DNA of 64,000 nt. Origin: Nissolia schottii. Taxonomy: Eukaryota > Streptophyta > Magnoliopsida > Fabales > Fabaceae. The notes beneath the pieces were generated by a model that was not told the origin of the DNA, did not search any database, and saw only the letters and a program-made list of their open reading frames with translations. The position numbers and the translations under genes were made by a program. The first letter of the stretch is position 1. Each line of letters begins with the position of its first letter. Below are positions 1-13,500 of this stretch, piece after piece. Where the stretch lies: contig QANU01095800.1 of NCBI GenBank assembly GCA_003254905.1, forward strand, positions 62,001 to 126,000, in the 5' to 3' direction.

Positions 1-620
1 CACAACCGCCTTACAATACAATTGCAGTATGACTTTGATGTGTATAATGTGATCCACATGGTCTACCGACCTACCATCTTATTGTCTGACCCTTAAGTCT
101 TCAATTTGATACACTTAGTCTCTTCAATCTTTTAGAAGTGGAGACTGTTAGATTTGTGATCCGTCTAAATTATATCGAGACATATACGTACACCTACTGA
201 TGGTCCAAACTAAAATTGCATTTGAAGTGAAATGTAGAGATTGAATCAATGTCATGGTCAAGTCCCTTGAGTTGAGACCAGTTAAGGCCGGTTTCCAGGT
301 TGGGCTTAGGTTTTTGGTGGAATTTTCAGAGACCATATTGACTCCCATGCATGGTTTTTTGTGTTAGAGATGATGGATGGCCCCATGGATTGGTGTAGAT
401 GATAAATTGAACGCCACCTTGTATCCAGAGTTGACATAGAATTGCTCATTAGTTTCATATTCCCATGTTGCCTATTTGGAAGAGTAGATAGGCTAGCATG
501 TGGTCCTACCAATAATTAATTAGTCTTAAGAGGACCATTGACTTGATCCCTTCATTATTGGAAATTTTTTACTAGTGCAAATTCATGTGCATTAATAATG
601 AGATTTGAAAGTAGAGCAGA
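1..620. other. Intergenic sequence, possible end of an old LTR-type element
   Basis: No convincing gene is seen. A purine-rich tract (about 136-146) followed directly by TGTTAGATTTG looks like a polypurine tract next to the start of an LTR, so bases 1-146 could be the tail of an internal region. I cannot find the other end, a second LTR or a coding domain, so this is a weak call. A short stretch near 212-241 recurs with few changes at about 8173-8203 inside an SDR intron, which suggests dispersed repeat sequence. Confidence 0.25.
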
Positions 621-846
621 TATGACAAAGTGGTGCACAATACAAGAAATTGCAAAATCTCCCGTTACTATTTTAAAGGTTTTGCTGTGTCCTTAAGATA
701 GCGATTGAAGGTTCTCTATCATTCTTTAACCAAGTGTCGAAGATAGAGCCAAGATCAAATGGATAGAGCAGCTTTACCATAAAAGGAGGCTAACAATTTG
801 CTCATAAAACAAACCAAAACCATCTCATACAGTTGTTATCATCGAC

Positions 847-1132
847 ATGGGAGAAGAAGCAAAAAGGTATGGATCAAAAATGATAATCTCATGAAAATAT
901 AATGTGTTATGCATGTTTCCAAATGCTTTAAAATTTTGCATTTTATATACAATTTTTCTTTTTCTTTTCTTGCATTTACTTGCAAGTTTTTTCAGGATAT
1001 AACAAAACCTTAAAACATTTATAAAACACAAGTGTAAATCTAGCTTGATCTCAACATAGCTTGTTTTTTTTACCCTCAAAAAGAATACCAAAAAGTAATT
1101 TTAATATATAGGCGTAACAATATCTTTAGTAC

Positions 1133-1174
<42 letters not shown>

Positions 1175-4170
1175 TGTATTGACAAGTGTAATTTCTCATT
1201 CATACTGATCAAAATATGAACCAAAACAAACTCTCGTTGCCTAGGTATGCTGTAGTGACAGGAGCTAATAGAGGGATTGGTTATGGGATATGCAAGAAAC
1301 TGGCTTCAAATGGCATTGTTGTTGTGCTCACATCAAGAAATGAGAAGAGGGGTTTGGAAGCAGTTGAAAGATTGAATGAGTTTGGCCTCTCTCACTCTCT
1401 TGTTTTTCATCAACTTGATGTCACTGACCCTGCTAGTGTTGCTTCTTTAGCATCCTTCATCAAAGGAAGATTTGGAAGACTTGATATATTGGTATGCATC
1501 ACACTTTCCCTTCTCCTCTTGTTTACTAGAGAGCTTTTTGTGCTCTAATTAGGGATATGACAAAACACCAATAATGTATATGGACTCATTATTTATCAAA
1601 TTTAACAAGACAAAAGTTTAAATATCTAATTCATTGATTAATGTGTTAATTTTTAATTCATCATAATCTCTAGCTCCTCTTGCATATTAATTAAAGATCT
1701 TTCTTTCAGGGAGTGGTGTGTTAGTTTAGTCTTATTCACATATCCGACAATTAGAGTGTTGACTTCGTTGCGAGACATGGCACCACTGCAAGTGCTTGCT
1801 TCGTTGGAATTGTGGCATGCTCTTGGAGATGAGTTATTTGCTCTCCTCTCCAGTGATGTAGCCGTGTATTTTCTTTTGTTCCTTTCTTTGCAAAAAAATA
1901 AAATAAAAAAATCTGTTAATTTTTAATAAATTATGTTTTATTAAAGTTAAATAATGTATTTGATAGAAATAATTAATTACTTATATATTATCTATTAAGG
2001 TATCTTATTTTAAAAAATTAGCATATAAATTTTTAATATATAATATATATAGAAGGGGTTTCTCAATATGCTAAAAAGTATTACAAATCAAAACTGGGAG
2101 AGAGAGTTGCTGAAAAGTATTTAAATCTTAGAATCAGAAAATTGTATGAGTTTCAAGAGATTAGTTGATTTCACTATTATCACTTGGATCAGACGATCCT
2201 ACGATTTAAATCGTGTTATGATTTTATGTTTTATAATTTTATTTTGTTTCTTCAATCTTATACAAGATCTCGATTTTGACAGCCTTAACTACAGTTATGG
2301 AATTATTCCATAAGATACATTTGACATAATATTGGTGCAGGTGAACAATGCAGGTGTTCCCGGGGGAATAGTGAACGGAGAGAATGTTCTAAGAAGGGTA
2401 AGGTTCCTTTCTCTCAATAGAAAATAACCCATAAAAATCTCACTAAAATTTAATTATATGGTACTTTTGATCGAAAAATCAATCTGATTTATTTCCTATA
2501 TTTTGTTGAATGAAAAAATGGGTCAGATTCTACAGGATCAAACCTGTAAAACTTAAGAATGGTAAAAGAAAATTAAAATAAGTAAATAAAAATGTAGTAG
2601 AAGAATCTAGATTCCAAATGATCAAATTATAACTTGATTAAAATGGATCTTTTTAATTCTCAAAAAATGGGGACAAAAGGATTGATTGAGAAAGATTTCT
2701 TATTCTTATTAAAATGATATAATAATATAATTATTAAAACCACCTATAATTTCATGGAGCACTCACCTAATATTATAATTAACCTTGATTTGTTATTGTA
2801 GAAAAGGGGTGAAATATCTGATTGGAATATAATAGTGCGTCAAAGTTATGAGTTAGCCAAAGAATGTGTTGAAATAAACTTCTTTGGTGCTGAAAGAGTA
2901 ACTGAAGCTCTTCTTCCCCTACTCCAACGTTCCACTTCACCAAGGATAATCAATGTCTCCGCAACAATGGGAGTATTGAAGGTAATAATAATTATATATT
3001 TATATAAAAGTTAATCGTTGTGAACTGACAGTATAATTCAACCAAATCTAAAGCTTAATAATCAGTAAGTATTGAAGGTTTTCTAATGTCTTACATTGTC
3101 ATCTAATCTAATCAAATCTTATCATATAAATAAAATAATTAACTCTCTTACTCATTACTTAAAATATCATGTATATAAAATGATTTAATTGAATCAAAAG
3201 ACATGTAAAACACTTTACAATATAATGATTAAAATCTTTATACATTTCCATAATTAAAACTAATAGTCTAATATGCATTCTAGCAACAAAAAAAAAGTCT
3301 AATATGCACTTTAAATAAAGTAATTGTGCATAGTCATAATTATCAGAATTGTTGGTAGAATATCCCAGATATAAGGGACGGTGGTTAGATAAGTCAATTT
3401 TTCTATTTTTATTTTGCTTGAAAAAATATTGTCACTTCAAAACATATATATATGTATTTTAGGAAAATTAACGTGGGTTGGTTGAGGGGTTAGATGCTTA
3501 ACTTTTTAATTAGATGTCTCGTATTCAAGTTTTGATAATAAGAGAAAAAAACGTTCGATAAAAGACTATTATCTCGTTTAAGGACATCAATTGAGTCAAG
3601 TTAAATTAGATTGGTTCCTAGTAATAGAGCTAAGAGTGGGTGAATGTGTAAGTCAGGTAAAAATTCAACACAAGAGGATTTATTCTCGATTTCATATATA
3701 TATTTAATCATGCACAACTTGGTGCCCCAACACATGAGATAATGAAATAAGTTTTATTAATTTTGTATTGGTTTTCTATTGATTGTTTTCAGAATATACC
3801 AAATGAATGGGCAAGAGGAGTGTATGGTGACATTGAGAACCTCACAAATGAAAAGCTTGGTGAGGTGCTTAGAGAGTTTCTAAAAGATTACAAAGAAGGA
3901 TCATTGGAATCCAAAAATTGGCCAGCTTTTGTTTCTGGCTACACAATGTCAAAGGCTGCATTGAATGCATACACAAGGATGCTGGCCAAGAATTACCCTC
4001 AATTTCTCATCAATTGCTTGTGCCCTGGTTTTGTGAGCACTGATTTGAACCAAAACACTGGATTTATAAGCATTGATGAAGGTGCTGAAAGCCCTGTTAG
4101 GCTTGCATTGTTACCTGATGATGGACCTTCTGGCCTCTTTTATTCAAGGGATGAACTCATTTCCTTTTAA
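847..4170 (+). CDS. Short-chain dehydrogenase/reductase, menthone/salutaridine-reductase type (SDR copy 1)
   Basis: Five exons: 847-866, 1245-1491, 2341-2397, 2802-2981 and 3793-4170, giving 293 aa. The first exon is only 20 nt (MGEEAK plus two bases of an Arg codon); starting at the ATG at 1216 would read an intron. The sequence shows the Rossmann motif TGANRGIG (residues 12-19), NNAG (91-94), a catalytic Ser in NVSATMG (161) and YTMSK (Tyr218, Lys222). The long insert before the YxxxK motif is typical of the plant menthone, neomenthol and salutaridine reductase group (SDR114C). These are cytosolic NADPH-dependent carbonyl reductases; the substrate here cannot be told. The exon sizes match those of the neighbour at 7210-9241, so the two are tandem duplicates. 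The gene looks intact. Confidence 0.9.
1135..1170. repeat. (TA)n microsatellite
   Basis: A run of TA dinucleotides of about 36 bp lies in intron 1 of SDR copy 1, some 75 bp before the exon 2 acceptor. Confidence 0.95.
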
Positions 4171-4270
4171 TTTGTGTACAATAATGTTATTTGGACCAAG
4201 ACACCTCGTCACCCTTCTCACAACACACTATGGCCCACTGTGAACTCTATGATGTATTGTGAAAGAGGTG

Positions 4271-4426
4271 ATGAGATGTTTACACCTTTTTTTAGTGATC
4301 CAAATAGTTCTACTCATTTGTGTATATGGTATGCTATTGTTTTAAGTAATGAGATGTTTACACCTTTTTTTAGTGATCCAAATAGTTCTACTCATTTGTG
4401 TATATGGTATGCTATTGTTTTAAGTA
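4271..4426. repeat. 78-bp perfect tandem duplication
   Basis: Two direct copies, 4271-4348 and 4349-4426, are identical by eye. They lie about 100 bp past the stop codon of SDR copy 1, probably in or just after its 3' UTR. The lack of differences suggests a recent event. Confidence 0.9.
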
Positions 4427-5010
4427 AGGTTGTTAAACCTGACATCTTATGTAAGATCGGAAGAGTAAAATAAAAACGTAAAACATGAAATCGTAACATG
4501 ATTTAAATCATAACATCATTTGATCCAACTGATAATAGTAGGATTGACTGACCTCTTCATAATCATAATATCATAATATTTTAAAATTTAAATCGAGATA
4601 TTTACAACATTAGTTTTAAGAGTTTAATTGTGCATTAATGTTATTGTAAGAAAACAAAACACTTGGTTAAAGGAATAAAAGTGCGAAGTCACACTTCGTA
4701 AAACTTTACATTAACTGTTGATAGTCATGTTTTAACCTAGTACATTTTTTTATCATATATGTTGTAACGACTTCTATGTCCCAGCAATTATGTTGTTTAT
4801 CATATCGAAAGGAAATTAATGTGTCAAGTGTGTTTCTTTTAGTTACATAAGTGTGTTTGATTTGTGAAAAACAAATTAGAGTATATCTCCAATGTGGTTC
4901 CTAACGAAAACTAGTGGTGGATATGATTAGGGAGCAAAAGTGTCAATACGGTTATGCAAGGAAATCTAATACTTGATCTTAATGAGAAATTTATTTTTAC
5001 ACCTTATTTC

Positions 5011-6289
5011 TGTTAGAAACAGAACGTGAACATAAAATAGGGTATCTGAATATTTGCAAATTGTATTGTATATTTTTTAATGAGATTTACAAATAAGGCT
5101 ACACTATTTATAGTTTTAGAATACTACTTACAAGAATAGTTAAAGAAAATAAAACAACAATGCTAATAATGGTAAAACGTTTATAACGTATAAACGTAAA
5201 TGTGTAAATGTTAAATTGTTAACATGTTAAACGTTAACATCTCCCTCAAACTCAAGTAGGTGTTGTTGAAACTAACTTGAATTTGGAAACTAGAGTACGA
5301 AAGCGACCAGAATGATGAGCCTTAGTGAACAAATCAACAGGTTGTTCAAGAGTCCCAATAGAGATGAGTTAAAGAGCACCTCATAGAATGTGCTAGCAAA
5401 TAAAGTGAAAATCAATCTTAATGTGTTTAGTGTGCTTATGGAAGACATTGTTGCAATTTGAATGACACTGCGGTTATCACAATAGAGATCAATTGGAGAT
5501 GATTGGGAGATGCACAATTCATTGAGAAGCCAGCGTAACCAAAAGAGTTCAACAGTGGTGTCGGCAAGAGCGCGATATTTAGCTTTAGTGGTAAAGTGAG
5601 AAGTCAAAGCCTGTTTCTTGTTTCACCATGAAATAAGAGAGTGACCAAGGAAGATACAGTAACCAATGGTAGAATGACGATCAGTGGGATCACTACCCCA
5701 ATTAACATCAACGTAAGCTCAGAGGATTAAAGAAGAATTGACAGAGAAGGGAAGCCCATGAAACAATGTGCCCATGACATGGCGGAGGATGCGAAGAACA
5801 ACAACATAATGAGTAGATTGTGGGGTTGTTATAAATTGACTGACTAGGTGAATGGTGTAGAAAATATCAGGGCGAGTAATAGTCAAAAATATTAAACTCC
5901 CAACCAACTGTTTGTATAGAGTAGGATTCTCAAGCACAGAACCATCCATAAGTGTGAAATGAACATAGTAGTGGATTTGGTGTGACCATATGTAAGACCA
6001 TCTCAAAAAATAAGATCAGAAGCATGCTTAGCCTGAAATAAACAAATACCATTAGTAGAGGAAAAAACCTCAAACTCAAAAATGATACAGGGTATTTGAA
6101 TATTTGCAAAGTGTATTGTAAATTTTTGAATGAGATTTACAAACAAGGCTGCACTATTTATAGTCCTAAAATACTAATTACAAGAATAGTTACAAAAAAT
6201 AAAAAAATAATGCTAATAATGTTAAAACGTTTATAACGTATAAAAGTAAATGTGTATATGCTAAACTATTAACATGTTAGAAATTAACA
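5011..6289 (-). mobile_element. Internally deleted Ty1-copia LTR retrotransposon (fossil)
   Basis: Two related LTRs, about 5011-5239 and 6083-6289, bound a short internal region read on the minus strand. The inside keeps remnants of the copia reverse-transcriptase C-terminal part (about 5719-6006) and of RNase H (about 5290-5607). A polypurine tract (minus strand GAGGGAGA) abuts the LTR at 5239. The 5-bp flanks ATTTC at 5006-5010 and 6290-6294 match as a target-site duplication. Most of gag-pol is missing and the element is broken. The LTRs differ at many places, so it is not recent. It sits between the two SDR genes. Confidence 0.85.
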
Positions 6290-6294
6290 ATTTC

Positions 6295-7209
6295 ATATAG
6301 GTACTAATTATTTCATGGAGTAATACATTAAGATGGACTTTTTAGAATTTTAAGTCGGTCAAATTAGTTTTTTTAAATTATTTTGATCAAATTGGTCTTT
6401 CTAAAATTTTAAATAGGTTAATTTTTTTTTGGCAAAATTGATTTTTGTCAAATTTAAAATCGGAGACTGCCTGCGTGAACATTAACGGGGTGTCACTTTT
6501 TGAAGAAAAGCATTGGCAACAACAATTTTTGACACAATAAAAAAAGTTATTGATGTTTATTTTCACTTCAAACCTTAAGGCTACAAAGAAACCACCGACA
6601 TCATTTTAAAATGGATGAATGGTGTATAAGTGAGATGAATTTAACAATAACATGTTATCCCATTAACATTCATGTAAACAATCGCCATTAGTGTGGGAAC
6701 TAAAATGTCAAACTCTTATTTCACGCTACATAAGAACGAGAGGATCACACGTTAATCCCTATGAGGCGGCATCGTGATAAGGACGTGAAAGCACTTCTTT
6801 CCGTTATAACTAAAGAAAAGTGTGTGCCTCAGCAGCACCTGCTCTTGTTGATAACATTGTCAAACTCACATACGGACAAACATTAAAAAATAAAAATAAA
6901 AATTAAGCCCAAAAACTATTTGATTGGCTGGCAATAGAGCCACTTCAACGCTAACTAGAAATTGAATATTTTTTATATTTTGTAAATTAGTTGTATCCAA
7001 AGTTTGTTGATTCGAGTTATGTTAGTCCATTGCACGATAAAACTTTTCAAATGCCAATTCTTTTCCTGTACAATATTTGAATTGAAGGTCTTATTTAGGA
7101 AAAATAAGTATTAAATTTCTCCAACCATTCTAGCCCAATAACTAGAAATCAATCTATTACATAAAGACTTAAAGCTCATATTTGCAGTCACTTCCCTCTT
7201 TCATGAGCA
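6295..7209. other. Intergenic region upstream of SDR copy 2
   Basis: AT-rich sequence with no gene or clear repeat that I can name. The last few hundred bases should hold the promoter of SDR copy 2. No clear TATA box could be chosen among many AT-rich stretches. Confidence 0.5.
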
Positions 7210-9241
7210 ATGGCAGAAGCAACAAAAAGGTTCAATTTTTCCCTTGCCATCCTTTTTTTTTCCTCTTCTTCAATTTACCCAGATTAATCAATCACAAGCT
7301 TTATAGTAACTACGATAATGACTCATGTACCACCTTAATTGTTGCATTGATTTTTCTAGGTATGCTGTTGTGACAGGAGCAAACAAGGGAATAGGATATG
7401 CAATATCCAAGCAATTGGCTTCAAATGGGATCAAAGTGGTGCTAACAGCCAGAGACGAGAAAAGGGGTCTTGAAGCTGTTGAGAAACTAAAGGATCTTGG
7501 TCTAATTGGTCATGTGGTTTTTCATCAACTTGATGTCACAGATCATGAAAGTATAAGATCAATTGCAGATTTCCTTAGGATCCAATTTGGAAAGCTTGAT
7601 ATCTTGGTATGAAAATTTTTAATGCCTTACGCTGCGTTGCGTTTATACATGGTGTGTTGAATTTTAGTTAGGAAGCTCCAAAACTCTAAAACTGAAATTC
7701 TCACTTCTGAAGCGTGTTTGGATTTCCTTTTTGATGGTTCAGAATTGATTCTAGAACCCAGAGAAATTTTTCACTTCTGTTGGGACTTAGAATTAATTCT
7801 AGACGTGTCCACCTAAAAACTAAACATGCACATGACTTATAGTTTATATTTCACTTTTAAAATTTTAATTAATAGGAAATATTTTGGAACTTTGTCTAGG
7901 TAAACAACGCAGGGGTTCCTGGAGCATATGTAGATGCTGAGGCTTTGGCTGCTGCTGGTATTCTGGTATGAAACCTTTTCCCCCCTTTCATTTGTTTGAC
8001 TCAAAGGAAAATGTAGTTCTAAGAGTAATTTCTGGTGTTTGGAAATGAAATTTTGTGTAATTTTTGGTGCATTCATGGTTAGCTTAAAATCATTTATCAG
8101 TATTGAATGCTGTTCACCAATACCAAACAAGAAAGTTTAATAGTAGAACTATGACATGTGAAAAGAAAATTAGAATTACATTTGAAGTGAAATGTGGAGA
8201 TTGAAGGAATATGTGAAATATATTGAGGATAATCGAGTCTTGTGAATGTAAAAAACTAACACCGGGATAGCTATATCCTATAATGGGCTGACCTAACTCG
8301 AGCCAAATTACGTGGAGTCCAATTGACTTTAAATATAAGTGATTTCGATAAAAAAAAAAATATGTCGAGGATAATTTCATGTGAAGGGTTTTGGTTCATG
8401 CCTTGCACTTGTTTGTTTTTCTTTTCCTCGTCAACTCATTCAAAAGAAATTAAGTTCAAAGTTTTTGGTTGCAGGAAAATGCTGGCAGGGTTGATTGGAG
8501 CAAAATAATAACTGAAAACTATGAATCAGCTGGAGCAGGCCTTAAGACAAACTACTATGGAGCCAAGGAATTGACGAAAGCACTCATTCCCCTTCTGCAG
8601 TTATCAGACTCGCCAAAAGTTGTGAATATTTCCTCATCCATGGGAAGGTTGGAGGTATGTGAATCAATGTCATACTAATATCTTTTGCTACCTTCGTCTC
8701 TGATAGCACAATTGGAAAACTAGCTTCTGAAGATTCTAAAGCCATTTGTTGACATTAAGAAAAAAGGCGCACATATTATCTTGGTTAAATAAGAAAAAAA
8801 GCCATATAGTCCGATGAAATTTAACATGATATTTATTGTCATGTAGTTTTTGTTTGTCAGAATATACCAAGTGGATGGCCTAAAGAGGCACTAAGCGATG
8901 TTGAAAAGCTCACTGAAGAAAAGATTGATGACATTCTGAATGAATTTCTGAAGGATTTAAAAGAGGGTTCATTGGAAACCAAAGGGCAGTGGCCTCTTAG
9001 TATGCCTACATATACCATATCAAAAACAGCCCTGAATGCCTACACAAGGGTTCTGGCCAAGGACTACCCTTCAATGTGCATCAATGCTGTTTGCCCTGGC
9101 TTTGTGAAAACTGATATAAACTTCAATATTGGGGTTCTAACACCTGATGAAGGCGCTGAAAGCGCTGTGAGGCTGGCGCTGCTACCCAGTGGCAGTTCTT
9201 CTGGCCTATTTTTCGTTCGAGGAGAAGAGGCATCGTTTTGA
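7210..9241 (+). CDS. Short-chain dehydrogenase/reductase, menthone/salutaridine-reductase type (SDR copy 2)
   Basis: Five exons: 7210-7229, 7360-7606, 7900-7965, 8475-8654 and 8861-9241, giving 297 aa. The first exon (MAEATK plus part of Arg) is again 20 nt. Exons 1, 2 and 4 have exactly the lengths seen in the copy at 847-4170. The sequence shows [12 protein letters not shown], a catalytic Ser in NISSSMG (164) and YTISK (Tyr222, Lys226). The long loop before the active site places it in the same plant reductase group. It is expected to be a cytosolic NADPH-dependent carbonyl reductase of unknown substrate. An out-of-frame ATG at 7203 precedes the chosen start; the chosen start gives the family N-terminus. 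All junctions are in phase and the gene looks intact. Confidence 0.92.
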
Positions 9242-10512
9242 TCAAAGGATTATTATTGTAAGAAAACACACTTGGTCTAAAGGAATAAGATGCTATTTGA
9301 TTGTTGGACTAATGTTTTTCATTTATAATAAAGATGCATGCAATACTCTATAAGATGTATGCAATTATGAATTACAAGAGAAGTAACAGTTGGAAACTTT
9401 TCTTAGCGTTGAACCCACGGATTAATGGCTGCTCTTAACACCTCATCAAGTTAAAAGTTTTAAAGTTTTCTATTATTATCCCTCTCCCCTGCCTTTGTAA
9501 GAAAAACAAAAAGTTGGGGAAAATTCTTCAACCCAAACGTAAATGTAATTATGTCATGTCTTGTGACAATGTGACACACTAATTGTTGAAAAAAAAATCT
9601 AATTTGATTATTCGAATAGTTAGGATGTCAATTTTTTCTTAAAGTTTGACAACGCTTTGTGTAATATAGAGTTCATTTCATTAAATAATATAATGATACA
9701 TCATATCATCACATCACATAATTTGTGTGGGGTATTAGACATTGATTAGCACTTTTTTAAAATCGGAGACTAATATCTAGATAAATGTGAAATAAAAATT
9801 AATCTCTTAATGATTAAACTGTTATCACTATTTTATTTGGGACCACTTTGATCTCCTTTAATTCTTTGAAAGGCTAATTTGACGCTGTACTGACATACAA
9901 CAAATAAAACTGTTTAAAATAACTGTTTTTGATGCAAAAAACTTTATTACACTTATACTCTTATAAATACAATTAACCTCTTATTTATAACTAATAAAAA
10001 TTACTATCTACAAAAACTTTTTCATCTATCAATTATTTCTTTAGGACTTTCTAATTAATAAAAATAGCTTAATGACTATACATATAATTTTTTATATTGT
10101 TTATTCAATCAAATCAACCATTCTATATGCATAAAATATAACAAGAATAAATGTTAGCATAAAAAAATTTTACATTATAAATACGTAACCATTAAACTCG
10201 AGTGTACGTCCAAATTTTACATAAAACAATTTATTTATAATTGATTAAATCACTAATTACCAAATCATTTGCTAACCTAAATTTAATTGTATAAATAGAT
10301 AAAGATAGAGAATCGGCCAGATCATATGCGGGGTCACCAGATTCAGAGTCGCCCCTCTTGGCATAGACTTAATATCTATGCATTTAGCTCCAAACAAAAA
10401 TAAAAAATGTAAATTAATGATGCTAGATTTGACGTTGCTCAGAAAACGGCACATAAAACAAGACAATAGAGTATAGAGAATAGAGCGGGAGGCGGAAGAA
10501 GAAGCAGAAGAA
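9242..10512. other. Intergenic region, no gene seen
   Basis: AT-rich spacer between SDR copy 2 and the threonine-aspartase gene. I see no coding exon, RNA gene or repeat with clear ends. The last 200 bp before 10513 should contain the next promoter and 5' UTR. Confidence 0.5.
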
Positions 10513-13500
10513 ATGAGCGGTGGTAAGGATGAGCAAGAGAATATGAAGAAGGGAAAGAGGTATTTCGTGGCGGTTCACGTGGGAGCTGGGTACCACTCTC
10601 CTTCCAACGACAAAACCCTGAGATCCGCCATGAACCGTGCTTGCCTCGCCGCCGCTTCTCTTCTCTCCGACGTAACCATTTCCACATCCCTTCCTTTTCG
10701 TCCCCGCCAACTCACTCAGATTTTCTTTTTTTTATCATGTATATTTAAATTTTTATTTTAATGTTTTTGGGATACAGGGTTCAGGACAATGCATAGATGC
10801 TGTTGTAGCTGCCATTCGAGTCTTGGAGGTACCTTCACTTTCTCTACCATCAATTTTGTTCGAGTTTAATTGTTATGAGTGTAACTTTCATCCAATCAAA
10901 TCATTTCATGTAATTGACTTTTTAAGTACTGGGTGAAAGGGTAACTATTTGTTTTTGGTGACATAGCAAGATTTGATTGAATCTTTTATTTGGAATTATA
11001 TGTACTGGTAGAGATTAATATCTATGCACACATCCAATCATGTGCACTTATATGCAATATTGTATTTGTAATTGATATTGAATAATGTTAAGTTTAAAAT
11101 AAAATAAATGAAAGAAATATCATAAAATATACATTAATGCATGACAATTAGTTGTTATGTATGTGTATTACTTATAAAACATAGCTCAATTGTGATTAAG
11201 ATATAAAATTAGCTTAATAAACTCAATAGACGTTTTTAACATAAACAGAATCAGCTAAGTATCTAACAAAGTTACCAAATTTGTACATTTTGAAATAAAC
11301 TCGTAAACTCGCTAGTAGAATCGATTTTACTTTAACTCCTATGAGTTTACCAAAATGGGAGTTTACATGAGTGTACTCGCTTTATGTAATAGAACCGTAA
11401 ATTCTACTCTTACGAGTTAACTCGAGAATTTATCAATACATGATTGGATGGTAGTCACAATGCATAGAAATTAATGCCCGGATAGTATGCCATGAAAATT
11501 TCTTCATGTGCTAATTAAAAGGAAAAGATTTTAATGATTTGACTATGTTTACAGTATGACGCCATAGTGTCGTCTGATTAATGTAACTGAGCTGGCTTGA
11601 TAGGATAAGGTTTGGTTGTTGTTATTGTTGTCATAATTGAAAGGAATTGATTGCGGTGCTTTTGTTGAAGGATGATCCAGGCACAAATGCAGGAAGGGGC
11701 TCTAATTTGACAGAAGATGGCGGTGTAGAGTGTGATGCCAGTATTATGGATGGGAAATCCGGAGCTTTTGGTGCTGTTGGAGCAGTGCCAGGTACTTGCA
11801 TTGTAATTTTGAAATCAAACAATGTTCTGCAAAGTCTTAAGCTCATGGTCATGGAAAAAGTGAAATGAATTTGGATGCTATAAAGTCTAGATAAATGATT
11901 GCTAAGCTTGGGAAACCTTATGTCTTATGTTACATTTTTCTTGCTTAGTACTTTGGAATTTACTATTGTATGTTGAATTTTCTGTCAAGTTTCTATGTAT
12001 TTATTCCATCTACTATAGACCAGGTGTCCGAAATGCTATACAGATTGCTGCTCTGTTGGCCAAAGAGCAAATGATGGGATCTCCACTGTTGGGTCGAATT
12101 CCTCCAATGTAAATGATTACTCAACGTCTCTGTATTTGTGAGAAAAACATTTCCATAACCATGTCTTTTAAATGGAATTGTGTGGTTTTGAGCCAAAAAT
12201 TAAAAGCAGGGTGCTCGAAGGGATTATGAATGTATAACTTTCATTCTTGCTACCATAGTTATTAACGGAGAAATCCTTCTGTTTTTTCACCTCATAAGAA
12301 CTAATCTATATGATAATATATGTGGTCTGACTCAGAAATTTGTCGTATCTGCAGCTTCTTGGTTGGTGAAGGGGCTCGTGCGTGGGCTAAGTCTAAGGGC
12401 ATTGCTTTGCCATCAAGTATAACAGAGGCTAATGAGGTCATATTTTTAGTTATTGTTTAAATTATGCACTAGTACTTTGCAATAATTAAATATTAAAACT
12501 TTGAGAATGTATATTATCAGTGGCTGGTCACAGAAAGGGCTAAAGCACAATGGTCAAAATACAAATCTATGGTTGAAGCTGAAATATCTAAGAAAGAGAA
12601 CACTCCTGAGGGACATTCTTCTGTCTGCCAAAGTACTTCATCACCAGGTATTTAATAGCATGCTTTGGCAAGAGATCAATCAACAGAAAATGCTCCAAGA
12701 AACCTGGACACACCTGTGGTTCATGTCAAATGCCAAAATTCTACAAGTCTATTATAAGAAATCTTACTGTGAAAATAGATGGATATTAGTCTTCAAAGTT
12801 CAAACCCTTGAAATCACATGACATAATGTTGGGGTATAAAGTCTTTGTTACTTATGCAGATTATGCTTTGGACGATCGCGTAATGGACACAGTTGGGGTT
12901 ATTTGTGTAGACAATGAGGGGAATGTGGCATCTGGGGCCTCCAGTGGCGGTATTGCACTGAAGGTAAAGGATACTTTTCTTCTCTTCTACTGCTCCACAC
13001 CTTCATGGTATAGTAAATGATTAGTCTAAATTATATTTACAACTTATTCAATAGGTTAATGGACGAGTTGGGTTAGCGGCAATGTACGGTTCGGGTTGTT
13101 GGGCATCATCAAAAGGTCCCTTTGGGGCGCCATTCATGGCTGGCTGTTGTGTCTCTGGTGCAGGAGAGCACTTAATGAAAGGATTCGCAGCTAGGGAGTG
13201 CTGTGTTTCATTGTCACTGTATGGTTGGCTCTCTGATAACTATATTTGTACAAGAGATAGGGAGAGAATCTCTTTATATTGGTTATTGTCAATTTATGTA
13301 GGGATTGTCTATGCACTTCAGTTTTAGTGTTTTTTGTTGACTTAGTTAATATTTGAGGGAAAATGATATGGTTCTTTGTGGATATGATGGGATGGAAATA
13401 TTTTACCCTTGTGACCGGTTCTTTACCATATAAATAAACGGAATTAGGAAATAAACTGGTCTATTGAAGGACCTATAGGCCAGAAATGATGTAGGGTATT

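Noticed and set aside
3470-3660. SINE-like sequence in SDR copy 1 intron 4
   Set aside because: A B-box-like GTATTCAAGTTTTGA is present, but no A box, tail or flanking duplication could be set.
212-8203. A 30-bp stretch shared between about 212-241 and 8173-8203
   Set aside because: It is too short to define an element; surrounding bases do not align well enough by eye to set borders.
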